From: Paenibacillus sp. PL2-23
Lineage (GTDB): Bacteria; Bacillota; Bacilli; Paenibacillales; Paenibacillaceae
Reading direction: 5' to 3'
Length of the DNA stretch: 64,000 bases
Assembly: GCF_040834005.1 (NCBI RefSeq)
Contig: NZ_CP162129.1
Span: forward strand, 1,283,501-1,347,500
Under the pieces are notes generated by a model that saw only the letters and a list, made by a program, of their open reading frames with translations, was not told where the DNA came from and did not search any database. Shown here in pieces: positions 27,033-35,959 of the stretch (within the stretch, counting starts at the first letter, position 1; every line of letters starts with the position of its first letter). A program made the translations under genes and the position numbers.

Positions 27033-28526
27033 ATGCGGCGAGTGGTGATGGCGTCAATCTGTGCGGCTGTGGTATGGTTCGGCATTATGGAGCTTGGAGG
27101 GGGAGCTTTGCGGCAGGGACAATTAGCGCAGCAGGCAGCGGGGACAAGCTATACGAAGACGGTATCCCTGCAATACGAGGCGCGTACTTTGCTGAGCGGA
27201 GGACCAGGAGCTTCAAGAGCTGGAACAGGGACGGAAGCGGGAGAAGGCTTTAAGGCCGATGATGAAAAGGCAGAAACATCTGAAGCAGCAGAAGCAGAAG
27301 GGCCAGAAGTAGGAGATGCTGCCCAAGCAGTCGGGGTAGACCAAGCGGCGCAAGGGGACCAAGCGAAGGAAGCAAACCAAGCGGCGCAAGCTGCTGGAGA
27401 AGCTCAAGCTGTACAAGAAGGTAAATTAGCCAAAGCCAACGGAGGAGAGGGAGAGAGCGGCGCTGACCGGCAGCGAGGCAAGATTGTGTATTTGACATTC
27501 GACGATGGGCCGAGCCGCCATACGCCGGAGGTGCTTCGCATTTTGGAGCAGGAAGGGATAAAGGCTACGTTCTTCGTGCTTGGCGAGCATGTTGAGGAAT
27601 ATCCCGAAATCGCCAAACGAATAGTCGAAGAGGGTCATGCGATCGGCAATCATACCTATAATCATAAATACGAGGAGCTATACGGCAGCTTCGGGGAGTT
27701 CGCGAATCAGATCATTCAGACGGACAACGAGATATTCAAGGCAACAGGCGTCAGAACAACGCTAATGAGAGCGCCGGGCGGATCGTATCGCAATATGGAC
27801 CAAGGTTATTTTGAAGCCATGGATGCTGCGGGCTACAGTGTGCATGACTGGAATGTGGACAGCGGCGATTCCAAGCGGCGCGGCGTGCCGGCGTCGGAAA
27901 TCGTAGCCAACATCAAAGCCTCCAGGATTGCGGATACGCTGAATGTTCTGCTGCACGATAGTACGGGACATGAAGAATCGGTCAAAGCCTTGCCGCAAAT
28001 TATTCAATATTATAAAGCGCTCGGTTATTCGTTCGAGGTGCTGGAGGACGACGTCAAGCCCATGCAATTCCAGGTGGCGGAGCAGTCGAAGTGGAGCAGA
28101 GGCAAGCTCAAAGCCAGCGACAGGGAGAGGCTCGTCGCATTCGGCAGGGAGCTCGACGCCAGCGGGCAACGCCAGCTCTCCGCTTATCGCGAGCCGGCGC
28201 TTATCGTTCACCGTGGAGAAGAGCGTCTCGTGCTGGAAGCGAATCAATACAGGCTGATAGACGGAGCGATTCAGGTTCCGCTGCTTAGCCTGACAGAATG
28301 GCTGGGCGCAGAAGCCGAGCTGGATACGAGCTCCGGTGTTGTTGAAGCCAGCTTCATGGGTAAGCGCGTGTTCTGGATAAGCGACGCTTGGCCGCCTGCC
28401 GATGCAGAGCATCAAGCCGATGTCGAGGTACCGCTTCGAGCAACGCTTGGCGAGTTCGGCTTGCTGATCGAGGATTACGTCTATACGAAAGATCAGAGAG
28501 AGGTATGGATTCAGGAGCATCCGTGA
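27033..28526 (+). CDS. Polysaccharide deacetylase with copper-amine-oxidase-like C-terminal domain
   Basis: A secreted or membrane-anchored protein of 497 residues. N-terminal hydrophobic signal/anchor (about 4-24), a low-complexity Ala/Glu/Gln linker (about 45-140) then the NodB domain: LTFDDGPSRHTPE (metal Asp pair), GNHTYNHK (metal His pair), RAPGGSYR and LHDSTGHEE, all catalytic motifs present. The C-terminal about 110 residues (EANQYRLIDGAIQVPLLSLTEWLG) resemble the copper amine oxidase N-terminal-like domain common in Paenibacillus wall proteins. Probable substrate is peptidoglycan or another N-acetylated wall polymer. An alternative GTG start lies 12 bp upstream. Confidence 0.88.
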   Translation: MRRVVMASICAAVVWFGIMELGGGALRQGQLAQQAAGTSYTKTVSLQYEARTLLSGGPGASRAGTGTEAGEGFKADDEKAETSEAAEAEGPEVGDAAQAVGVDQAAQGDQAKEANQAAQAAGEAQAVQEGKLAKANGGEGESGADRQRGKIVYLTFDDGPSRHTPEVLRILEQEGIKATFFVLGEHVEEYPEIAKRIVEEGHAIGNHTYNHKYEELYGSFGEFANQIIQTDNEIFKATGVRTTLMRAPGGSYRNMDQGYFEAMDAAGYSVHDWNVDSGDSKRRGVPASEIVANIKASRIADTLNVLLHDSTGHEESVKALPQIIQYYKALGYSFEVLEDDVKPMQFQVAEQSKWSRGKLKASDRERLVAFGRELDASGQRQLSAYREPALIVHRGEERLVLEANQYRLIDGAIQVPLLSLTEWLGAEAELDTSSGVVEASFMGKRVFWISDAWPPADAEHQADVEVPLRATLGEFGLLIEDYVYTKDQREVWIQEHP

Positions 28527-28562
28527 ATCTAGCAGGTCTAAACCCGTTTAAATGTGGTGACA

Positions 28563-28590
28563 CTGAAAAATAGATAGATTTATTTTTCAG
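28563..28590 (+). promoter_or_regulatory. Hairpin abutting the moxR ribosome binding site
   Basis: Perfect 10-bp stem CTGAAAAATA/TATTTTTCAG with an 8-base loop. Its 3' arm ends in the first bases of AGGAGGTG, so it may protect the 5' end of the mRNA or compete with ribosome binding. It is A/T-rich and has no T-tract after it, so it is not a terminator. Confidence 0.45.
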
Positions 28591-28605
28591 GAGGTGAATT
28601 CGGCT

Positions 28606-29649
28606 ATGATCTCTCCACATGTATGGTATAGCAAGGAAGAAGAGCTTCGCGAGGAGTCGGCGAGGCATTGGGCAGAGCCGCCGCAGGTGCTGCTGCATCG
28701 GCTTCAGCAAAAAATAGAGAGTGTTCTGCTAGGGAAACAAGACATGATCAAGCAAGCGCTGACTGCCATGCTGGCAGGCGGACATGTGCTGCTGGAGGAC
28801 GTGCCGGGCGTGGGGAAAACGATGCTGGCCAGCGCATTTGCGAGAGTGGTCGGGGGAGAGTTCCGGCGCATACAATTTACATCCGATATGATGCCGGCCG
28901 ATGTGATTGGCGGTGTGGTGTTGGAGCCGAAAACGAACGAGCTCGTATACCGTCCGGGACCGATAATGGCTAATGTCGTGCTGGCGGACGAATTAAACCG
29001 AGCTTCGGCAAGAAGCCAATCGGCGCTGCTGGAAGCGATGGAGGAGCGTAGAGTGACCATTGAGGGCAAAACTCGCAGACTGCCTGTTCCCTTCATGCTG
29101 ATCGCGACACAAAATCCGTTAACCTTCGAAGGGACCAGCGGACTGCCGGAGGCGCAGCTCGACCGGTTTATGATGAAGCTGTCCATCGGCTATCCGGAGG
29201 CGGAGCATGAAAACAGAATGCTGGAGCAATACGCAAGCGGCAAAAGAATGGAGCCGGAGCGCCTGAGGCCGGTGCTGGCGGTGCAGGAGTGGCTGCAAAT
29301 GCAGGCGGAAGCCCGGCAAGGACATGTGCATCCGGCACTGATGCGTTACATGGTGGACATTGCAGACGCGACGCGGCGTTCGCCGGAGGCTCTGCTCGGA
29401 GTGAGTCCTCGGGCGCTGCGGGATTGGCTTCGTGCGGCGCAGGCGAGCGCCTATATCGAGGGCAGGCGTTATGTGATACCTGACGATCTGCTGGCTACGG
29501 CAGAATCCGTTCTGAGCCACCGCATTGCGCTTCGAGGGGGCGCGGGCTTCGGAGGAAGGCATGCTGCAGCCTTGATCAGGCAAGTTGCGGCAGCGACGCC
29601 GGTGCCGAAGGAAGCAGCGGCTCCCGCTGCGAAAGGAAGATGGAGATGA
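28606..29649 (+). CDS. MoxR family AAA+ ATPase
   Basis: A 347-residue AAA ATPase of the MoxR/RavA type. Walker A EDVPGVGKTM (near 60-69), Walker B VLADELNRA, sensor 1 ATQNPLTFEGTSGLPEAQLDRF and the C-terminal lid (LLGVSPRALRDWLRAAQASA). MoxR ATPases act as chaperone-like factors with DUF58/VWA partners. AGGAGGTG is 9 bases before this ATG; a GTG inside the binding site is an unlikely start. First gene of a three-gene operon; the stop overlaps the next ATG. Confidence 0.93.
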   Translation: MISPHVWYSKEEELREESARHWAEPPQVLLHRLQQKIESVLLGKQDMIKQALTAMLAGGHVLLEDVPGVGKTMLASAFARVVGGEFRRIQFTSDMMPADVIGGVVLEPKTNELVYRPGPIMANVVLADELNRASARSQSALLEAMEERRVTIEGKTRRLPVPFMLIATQNPLTFEGTSGLPEAQLDRFMMKLSIGYPEAEHENRMLEQYASGKRMEPERLRPVLAVQEWLQMQAEARQGHVHPALMRYMVDIADATRRSPEALLGVSPRALRDWLRAAQASAYIEGRRYVIPDDLLATAESVLSHRIALRGGAGFGGRHAAALIRQVAAATPVPKEAAAPAAKGRWR

Positions 29650-30977
29650 GCCAGCGCAGACGATATCGGCCGAGATGGGGGGGCTGGTCCTTCATAGCGG
29701 CCGCCTCCGGATTTGCCGTATATGCCGTTGTGACACGAGGCGGTGCGCTGGAATGGTTTCTCCTTGCGCTGCTGGCCGGCTTAACGATGATGAGCCTGCT
29801 TCTGCCTATAGCCGCGATAAGAGGAATCGGTGTCAGCCGCACGCTTCCGGCGGGAGAAGGAATCGCTGGAGAAGAGCTGGCGATAGGCTTGACGCTGACG
29901 CGGAAGCTGAGATTGCCGCTGGCATGGATAGCGGTGGAGGATACGCTGTGCAATACATGCAGCATGCGAGCAGAAGAAAAGTCGGTTAGAGCTGTATTTG
30001 CCCCCATGTTCGCCAAGGAGCTGGAGGCCAGCTGGAATCTGAAGGGGCTGAAGCGAGGCGTATATCAGCTCCGGTCGGTGTCCGTGACCTGCGGAGATCC
30101 GTTCGGTCTGATGTCGATTCGCCGGGAATTCGAGCTGGAGGGAGAGCTGCTTGTTGCGCCTGCTATGGTGCCGGCTGATCCCGCTCGGGAGCCAGGCGAT
30201 CCATCGTTCTTCAGCAGGCTCGACGACGATAGGATACAGCGCTTGAATCCGGGCCTGCACGCGGAGCCCTCTGACGGGAATGACGGCCTGTTGACTAGAA
30301 ATGCGGGAATTGGACCGGACACGAGGCCTTATGCGGACGGAGATTCCTTCAGGCATTTGGATTTTCGGGCGATGGCCAGAGGCAGAGGGCTCCACACGAA
30401 GGTATATACCGGAGCTGCGCGGCTTCAGCTGTACGTCGCGCTGGATCAATTCGCCGCCCCTTATGCGGGGGACGACGTTTTATTGGACGATTGTATCGGA
30501 CAGCTGCTCGGCGATTCGGCCAGAGCCGTATCCCAGAATATTGCCGTTACGATATTGGCTGAGGGATGGACACTTGGACTTGCGGGTGCAGAGGGCAAGG
30601 AGCCGGCGCCTCGACTGATGGAGCTGCGGAGCAGATTGGCCAGACTCCAGCCGTCCAAGCAGCCTCATCAATGGGAGGGTCTGGAGCGGCTTGGCGGCAG
30701 CCCCATGTCAGGCCGGACACTTCGTATGTATTCTGCGGACTGGAGGAATGGTTCGCGATGGACAACGCTGGCGGATCAGCTTGGCGCGCAGGGCTTCCGA
30801 CTGGAGCTTTTGCTGTTCACGAGCGCAGGCGTGCTGTCCTACGCGATGAGGGAGCAAGCGCGTCACCTGGAGGGCAGAGGCATTCCCGTAAGATGGCTTC
30901 AAAGCGCGCCTAGCGTTCCAGCGGGAACGCCGGCAGGATCGACAGCGGAAGGAGCGGGTGCTTATGCTCTGGGATAA
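29646..30977 (+). CDS. DUF58 domain protein
   Basis: A 443-residue protein with two N-terminal membrane helices (about 12-55) and the DUF58 signature DTRPYADGDSFRHLDFRAMARGRGLHTKVY (about 222-251; the family box is normally RxYxxGDxxRxIxW). Members are thought to work with the MoxR ATPase and a transglutaminase-like membrane protein, exactly the gene order here. The exact role is not established. The start overlaps the moxR stop by 4 bp. Confidence 0.88.
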   Translation: MSQRRRYRPRWGGWSFIAAASGFAVYAVVTRGGALEWFLLALLAGLTMMSLLLPIAAIRGIGVSRTLPAGEGIAGEELAIGLTLTRKLRLPLAWIAVEDTLCNTCSMRAEEKSVRAVFAPMFAKELEASWNLKGLKRGVYQLRSVSVTCGDPFGLMSIRREFELEGELLVAPAMVPADPAREPGDPSFFSRLDDDRIQRLNPGLHAEPSDGNDGLLTRNAGIGPDTRPYADGDSFRHLDFRAMARGRGLHTKVYTGAARLQLYVALDQFAAPYAGDDVLLDDCIGQLLGDSARAVSQNIAVTILAEGWTLGLAGAEGKEPAPRLMELRSRLARLQPSKQPHQWEGLERLGGSPMSGRTLRMYSADWRNGSRWTTLADQLGAQGFRLELLLFTSAGVLSYAMREQARHLEGRGIPVRWLQSAPSVPAGTPAGSTAEGAGAYALG

Positions 30978-33648
30978 GGAAGAGCAAGGGCTTGATCCTT
31001 CTTTGCTGTATCGGTTAGTCACAAGCTTGCTCCTGTTCGGCTTGCTGGCGGAGTGGCTGCTGCCCTGGGTTCATTCGACACAGTGGGCGGTTATTTATCA
31101 GCCGGCGCCGCTGCTCGCGATTATCGCTTGTATTCTGGCCGCTGGCCTGTTCCGCCTGAACGGCGTTGTCGCTGTGATCATCTACTCCCTGCTGATCGTG
31201 TGCTGCCTGATGTGGCTGTTCAAAGAGCAAGGGCAAAGCGGAGCGGAATGGCTGCTGTCATTCCCCGGCATGCTTGTCCGGCATGTCGGCCTTATGGCGG
31301 AGCAAGGCGTGTGGGCGATGTCGGATGAGCTGCGGACCTTGCTGCTGTTCGTGGGATGGGCTATGCTGGCGCCGGCCCTGCAGGCGCTGGTGTGGCTCCG
31401 TCAGGCTGCGTTTGGCATTGCGGGAGCGACTTTGCTTTATTTGGTCGCGCTGCACGTGTGGCTCGGGATGGATGTGATGGGCGGTGTAGTACGCGCTTCC
31501 TCGGAAGGGGTACTGCTGGCAGCCGTTGTCGCGCTGCCTCGCGCCCGCAGGGTAATGGAGGCGGGGATCGGCCGGCTGAAGGCTGTCGAGGGCAGCTGGA
31601 TCGCGGCCTCGATGTTCGTCACGCTTATCGTCGTAGGGTGCGCGCTGCTGGCTGCTGGCGGGAAGGAGTGGGAGCTAGCGCCGCCGGAGTGGACGCGATC
31701 GTTCAGCGAGAGGCTGGAGGAAGGCATCGCGCGACTGAACAACGGACAAGCCAGCCTGTCAACGCTGGGCACCTTGAGCGAAGGGGGACCGGGCCAGGGG
31801 CTGACAGGCTACGGCTTCGACGACACGCTGCTGGGGGCAGCCGTTGCGGATGATCCGGCTACGATATTTTGGGGGTATTCACCGCTTCGTACGTATTGGC
31901 GCGGGGAGGCGAAGGCGATCTACGACGGCTCCGGCTGGAGCAATCCCAGCCTGGAATTGATCCTGCGGCAGGTGCGAGAGGCGACAGAGACTGTCAGCGA
32001 AGCTTCGGCAGAGGTGGAGGGCGGACGCGGCCTGCAGGGAGCATGGATTACGCAGGTCGTCAGATGGGAGACGCCGAGTCCTGGGATGCCGATATTTATG
32101 GCGGGCAAGGATGGCCGGGTGACGGAGCTGATTGGCGCCAATCCGCGTAGAATGCTGGACAGCTATTTGGCCAGCGATGAATATGGCTCGTTGTACGCCA
32201 AATCCGGCGAATGGCTTCTTGGTCAATATACGACGTTAAGCCGTCTGCCCGTTACGGACGGAGCCGTGCTTCGTTCGCTGGATGATGGGCAAGCGGGTCC
32301 GGACGCGTCTGTTCTGACGGGAGAAGCCGCTGTGGATGGCAGCTTGACGGAGGAGGAGCTGGCGCCGTTTCTGCAGCTGCCTTCGGGGCTGCCCCTTCGT
32401 GTGCGTGCGCTGGCGTCCGAAATTTCGGGCGGCGGAGCGACAAGCCGTTACGACCGGGTTCAGGCGATCGAGCAATATTTGAAGAGCGCATATGTGTATA
32501 CCAAGACGAACAGCCAAATTCCGCCTCAGGGAACGGATTTTGTGGATCATTTCCTGTTCCAGCAGAAGAGCGGCTATTGTGTGCATTTCTCCACGGCGAT
32601 GGTCGTCCTGCTGAGGGCGGAGGGCATTCCAGCCAGATGGGTGAAAGGGTTCGCGCCTGGCACGCCGGTAGATGTGGAAGGCGACGAGCTGAGGCTGGAG
32701 CAAGGGTCCCAGTCTCAGTCTCGGCCTGCACAAGGGGAGCACGAACGCCTCTACGAGGTGAAAAGCTCGGACGCTCACGCATGGGTGGAGGTATATTTTC
32801 CCGGTGCGGGCTGGGTGCCGTTCGATCCGACGCCGGGCTTCGACGGCGTCTCAGCTATAACCGCCGCCGCAGCAGCCGGCGGCGGATCAATGGCGGCTGC
32901 GGCGCAAGGCAGCGCAGCCGTCACAGCGGCCGCCACGGCCAGCGGGCTATCGCTGGCCGAGCGGCTGGAAGCGGCGGCGGAGCATACCGCCGCTGCCGTA
33001 TCGCGCTTCGCGCGAGAGCTCGCGGGCGGCGCGCAGCTCGCCGCGAACCGCGCGGCGGCCGAGCCTGCGGCGGCGGCCGCCATAGGCGCCGCGGCGCTGG
33101 CGCTGGTCGGCGGCGCGTTGGCCGCTGCGCGGCGCAAGCGGCTGCGCCTCGCGCTCGCGCAGCGGCGCTATCGCGCGGCGTGCGCGGAGCTCGCCGCGCG
33201 GGAGTCGGCGCGGGCGCCGAGCCCGAGCGCCGAGGGCGGGCTCGGCCCGCGCCGGCCGCGCAGCGCTGCCGCTGCGGAGGCGGCGGCAGCCGCAGCGCAG
33301 CAGCGGAGCGCGCTGGTCGATGTCGCGGAGGCGCTCATCGACCTGCTGTGGAGCCGCGTGCCGCGAGGCTCCGATGCGGCTCGCGCTATGATGCAGCGCG
33401 ACAGCATGACGATGCGGGAGCTGATCCGCAGCTTGGGCGCAAGCATGAGCGCGGAGCGGCGCGCCGAGCTGGAGCGTATCGCCAGATGGGTGGAGGAAGC
33501 GCGCTACGCCGCTCCCGGAGAGCTGGCGAGCGCCCCTGCGCCCGCGGAGCTGAAGCTTGCTTGCGCGAAGCTTATCGCGCGCGAGCCACGCGAGCCGGCG
33601 CGGCAATGGAAGAGGCCGAACAGCGTAGCAGACGAGCCGTTGAAATAG
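30964..33648 (+). CDS. Membrane transglutaminase-like protein (TgpA type)
   Basis: An 894-residue protein. Six or so membrane helices in the first about 215 residues, an external domain, then the transglutaminase-like core with Cys (KSGYCVHFSTAMVVLLRAEGIP), His (SDAHAWVEVYFPGAGW) and Asp (FDPTPGF). After this comes an Ala/Arg-rich, extremely GC-rich tract (about 32,860-33,330), one more membrane helix (AAAAAIGAAALALVGGALAAA) and a DUF4129-like tail. AAGGAG precedes the ATG, which overlaps the DUF58 gene by 14 bp. A wall or extracellular protein cross-linking or hydrolytic role is inferred from the family. Confidence 0.88.
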   Translation: MLWDKEEQGLDPSLLYRLVTSLLLFGLLAEWLLPWVHSTQWAVIYQPAPLLAIIACILAAGLFRLNGVVAVIIYSLLIVCCLMWLFKEQGQSGAEWLLSFPGMLVRHVGLMAEQGVWAMSDELRTLLLFVGWAMLAPALQALVWLRQAAFGIAGATLLYLVALHVWLGMDVMGGVVRASSEGVLLAAVVALPRARRVMEAGIGRLKAVEGSWIAASMFVTLIVVGCALLAAGGKEWELAPPEWTRSFSERLEEGIARLNNGQASLSTLGTLSEGGPGQGLTGYGFDDTLLGAAVADDPATIFWGYSPLRTYWRGEAKAIYDGSGWSNPSLELILRQVREATETVSEASAEVEGGRGLQGAWITQVVRWETPSPGMPIFMAGKDGRVTELIGANPRRMLDSYLASDEYGSLYAKSGEWLLGQYTTLSRLPVTDGAVLRSLDDGQAGPDASVLTGEAAVDGSLTEEELAPFLQLPSGLPLRVRALASEISGGGATSRYDRVQAIEQYLKSAYVYTKTNSQIPPQGTDFVDHFLFQQKSGYCVHFSTAMVVLLRAEGIPARWVKGFAPGTPVDVEGDELRLEQGSQSQSRPAQGEHERLYEVKSSDAHAWVEVYFPGAGWVPFDPTPGFDGVSAITAAAAAGGGSMAAAAQGSAAVTAAATASGLSLAERLEAAAEHTAAAVSRFARELAGGAQLAANRAAAEPAAAAAIGAAALALVGGALAAARRKRLRLALAQRRYRAACAELAARESARAPSPSAEGGLGPRRPRSAAAAEAAAAAAQQRSALVDVAEALIDLLWSRVPRGSDAARAMMQRDSMTMRELIRSLGASMSAERRAELERIARWVEEARYAAPGELASAPAPAELKLACAKLIAREPREPARQWKRPNSVADEPLK

Positions 33649-33707
33649 GTATTGTGGTGGTGGAGGGCTGAACGCTAACGACTGAGCGCGCGCGGCCCTT
33701 CCCATCC

Positions 33708-34055
33708 CAGCACAAATAGACGTTCCTGGCACGTCTAATTGCTCACGACCACCCCTCTCAGCGCAAATAGACGTTCCTGGCACGTCTAAATGCTCGCGCT
33801 CGCTCATCTCAGCACAAATAGACGTTCCTGGCACGTCTAAATGCTCGCGACCGCCCATCCCAGCACAAATAGACGTTTCTAGCACGTCTAAATGCTCGCA
33901 ACCAGCTATCTCAGCACAAATAAACGTTCCTGGCACGTCTAATTGCTAGTGATCGCTCATCCCAGCACAAATAGACGTTCCTGACTGACACACTTAATTG
34001 CTCGAAACTGCCCGCCCAGCACGAATAGGCATATCTGGCACGCTTGATTGCTTCA
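33708..34055. repeat. Seven-copy 51-bp tandem repeat
   Basis: Units begin with CAG at 33708, 33759, 33810, 33861, 33912, 33963 and 34017 (spacing 51, 51, 51, 51, 51, 54). Each carries ACAAATAGACGTTCCTGGC then ACGTCTAA; the core AGACGT...ACGTCT can fold into a small hairpin. The last two units are worn. As 51 is a multiple of three, the minus strand stays open through the array as a 17-residue repeat, but it lacks start signals. The array fills most of the 576-bp gap between the transglutaminase gene and guaA. Confidence 0.88.
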
Positions 34056-34166
34056 GCGGCTTTTTGTTTTCAAGCTAACAATGACCAAAACGATCCGCCA
34101 GCAGACGCTTGCGGGAGCGTGTGCCACACTCTGCAGGTGCGCCGCGCGAAGCCTGCTGTTATCGCC

Positions 34167-34196
34167 TTGACGGGCTCAGAGCGCCTTATATATAAT
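34167..34196 (+). promoter_or_regulatory. guaA promoter
   Basis: TTGACG, an 18-bp spacer and TATAAT, 29 bp before the guaA ATG. The leader is too short for a purine riboswitch and none is seen. Confidence 0.72.
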
Positions 34197-34224
34197 TAGT
34201 AGATCAATTGAGGGAGGCTCGGTC

Positions 34225-35763
34225 ATGACGAAGCAAAACGAAATTATTGTTGTCCTCGATTTCGGTGGACAATACAACCAGCTGATTGCGCGCCGCATCC
34301 GCGATTTGGGCGTGTACAGTGAGCTGTTGCCATTCAATACGCCGGTAGAACGGATCCGGGAATTGCAGCCGAAGGGCATTGTATTCTCGGGAGGACCGGC
34401 TAGCGTATACGAGGTGAATTCTCCGCTTGTCGATCCGGCGGTATATGATCTGGGCGTGCCGATCTTCGGCATCTGCTACGGCATGCAGATGATGTCCCAT
34501 CAGCTGAGCGGCAAGGTGGAGCGCGCAGGCAAACGCGAATATGGCAAAGCCGAAGTGGAATTTGCAGAGGGCAGCCATATTGTGCAGGGACTGGATAGAG
34601 TACAGACGGTATGGATGAGCCATAGCGACCTCGTTATCGAGCCGCCAGCGGGCTTCCGCGTCGATGCAAGCACGGAGCATGCTCCGATCGCGGGTATGAG
34701 CCATCCGGAACGTGGACTGTACGCTGTACAATTCCATCCGGAAGTGCGCCACTCCGTATACGGCAATGAGATGATTCGCAATTTCCTGTACAACATCTGC
34801 AAATGCGAAGGCAACTGGTCTATGGAGACCTTCATTGATGATACCGTTCGCGAGATTCGTGAGCAGGTTGGCAATAAAAAGGTTCTTTGCGCGCTGTCGG
34901 GCGGTGTAGACTCCTCTGTAGTAGCCATTCTGCTTCACAAGGCTATCGGCGACCAGCTGACTTGTATGTTCATCGACCATGGCTTGCTGCGCAAGGGCGA
35001 AGCGGAGAGCGTCATGGAGACCTTCGTTGGCAAGTTCGACATGAAGGTGCTGAAGATCGACGCCAAGGAGCGTTTCCTCGGCAAGCTGGCCGGTGTGGAC
35101 GATCCCGAGCAGAAGCGCAAAATTATCGGCAACGAGTTTATTTATGTGTTCCAGGAAGAATCGGACAAGCTGGATGACTTTGAATTCCTGGCTCAGGGCA
35201 CTCTCTATACGGACATCGTTGAGAGCGGCACCGCTACGGCACAGACGATCAAGTCCCATCACAACGTAGGCGGTCTGCCGGAGGACATTAAGTTCAAGCT
35301 GGTGGAGCCTCTCAAGGCACTATTCAAGGACGAGGTTCGCAAGGTCGGCGAGGAGTGCGGTCTGCCGGAGGCTATCGTATGGCGCCAGCCGTTCCCGGGT
35401 CCGGGTCTGGCCATTCGTGTGCTTGGCGAGGTAACAGAAGAGAAGCTGCATATCGTGCGCGAATCCGATGCGATCCTGCGTGACGAAATTGCCAAAGCCG
35501 GTCTTGACCGCGAGATTTGGCAATATTTCACGGCGCTTCCGAACATGAAGAGCGTCGGCGTAATGGGCGATGCCCGTACGTACTCTTACACAGTAGGCAT
35601 CCGCGCCGTCACGTCTATTGATGGCATGACTGCTGACTGGGCCCGCATCCCTTGGGATGTGCTGGAGAAAATCTCCGTTCGTATCGTCAACGAGGTGGAC
35701 AACGTCAACCGCATTGTGTTTGATGTGACCTCGAAGCCGCCAGCGACGATCGAGTGGGAGTAG
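34225..35763 (+). CDS. guaA: GMP synthase (glutamine-hydrolysing)
   Basis: Turns XMP into GMP using glutamine and ATP. The N-terminal class I glutamine amidotransferase domain has the catalytic Cys in [10 protein letters not shown] and His-Glu in QFHPEV. The ATP pyrophosphatase domain has the P-loop LSGGVDSSV, and the C-terminal dimerisation domain ends with the invariant KPPATIEWE. 512 residues, full length. GAGGGAGG precedes the ATG. Confidence 0.98.
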   Translation: MTKQNEIIVVLDFGGQYNQLIARRIRDLGVYSELLPFNTPVERIRELQPKGIVFSGGPASVYEVNSPLVDPAVYDLGVPIFGICYGMQMMSHQLSGKVERAGKREYGKAEVEFAEGSHIVQGLDRVQTVWMSHSDLVIEPPAGFRVDASTEHAPIAGMSHPERGLYAVQFHPEVRHSVYGNEMIRNFLYNICKCEGNWSMETFIDDTVREIREQVGNKKVLCALSGGVDSSVVAILLHKAIGDQLTCMFIDHGLLRKGEAESVMETFVGKFDMKVLKIDAKERFLGKLAGVDDPEQKRKIIGNEFIYVFQEESDKLDDFEFLAQGTLYTDIVESGTATAQTIKSHHNVGGLPEDIKFKLVEPLKALFKDEVRKVGEECGLPEAIVWRQPFPGPGLAIRVLGEVTEEKLHIVRESDAILRDEIAKAGLDREIWQYFTALPNMKSVGVMGDARTYSYTVGIRAVTSIDGMTADWARIPWDVLEKISVRIVNEVDNVNRIVFDVTSKPPATIEWE

Positions 35764-35796
35764 TCTTCCCTCAGCTATATCTATAGAATTCAATAA

Positions 35797-35848
35797 TAAA
35801 ATCCCTTTTATTTGCCTCATTTGAGCAAATGAAGGGGATTTTTTTGTG
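35797..35848 (+). terminator. Terminator of guaA
   Basis: Stem AAATCCCCTT-type arm paired with GAAGGGGATTT, inner stem ATTTGC/GCAAAT, then a run of seven T. Its 3' part, TGAAGGGGATTTTTTTGTG, recurs exactly after the next gene. Confidence 0.85.
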
Positions 35849-35959
35849 GTGCAACCAATGAATTTACCAGCCCAATTCAGTAAATACATGGTATAATCTT
35901 ACTATGTCTTAACTCCTACTAGCGATCAGTTATCGGAATAATTACAAGGGGATTGTTAC

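Noticed and set aside
32577..33671. 364-codon frame inside the transglutaminase gene
   Set aside because: Frame-shifted reading of the GC-rich Ala tract, nearly all Arg/Gly/Ala. The transglutaminase frame contains the catalytic motifs.
32947..33936. Minus-strand 329-codon frame with a 17-residue repeat
   Set aside because: The repeat part comes from the 51-bp DNA repeat and the rest is antisense to the transglutaminase gene. No start signals, so treated as non-coding repeats.
33708..34055. CRISPR array
   Set aside because: The 51-bp units are adjacent and similar over their full length. There are no unique spacers and no cas genes nearby.
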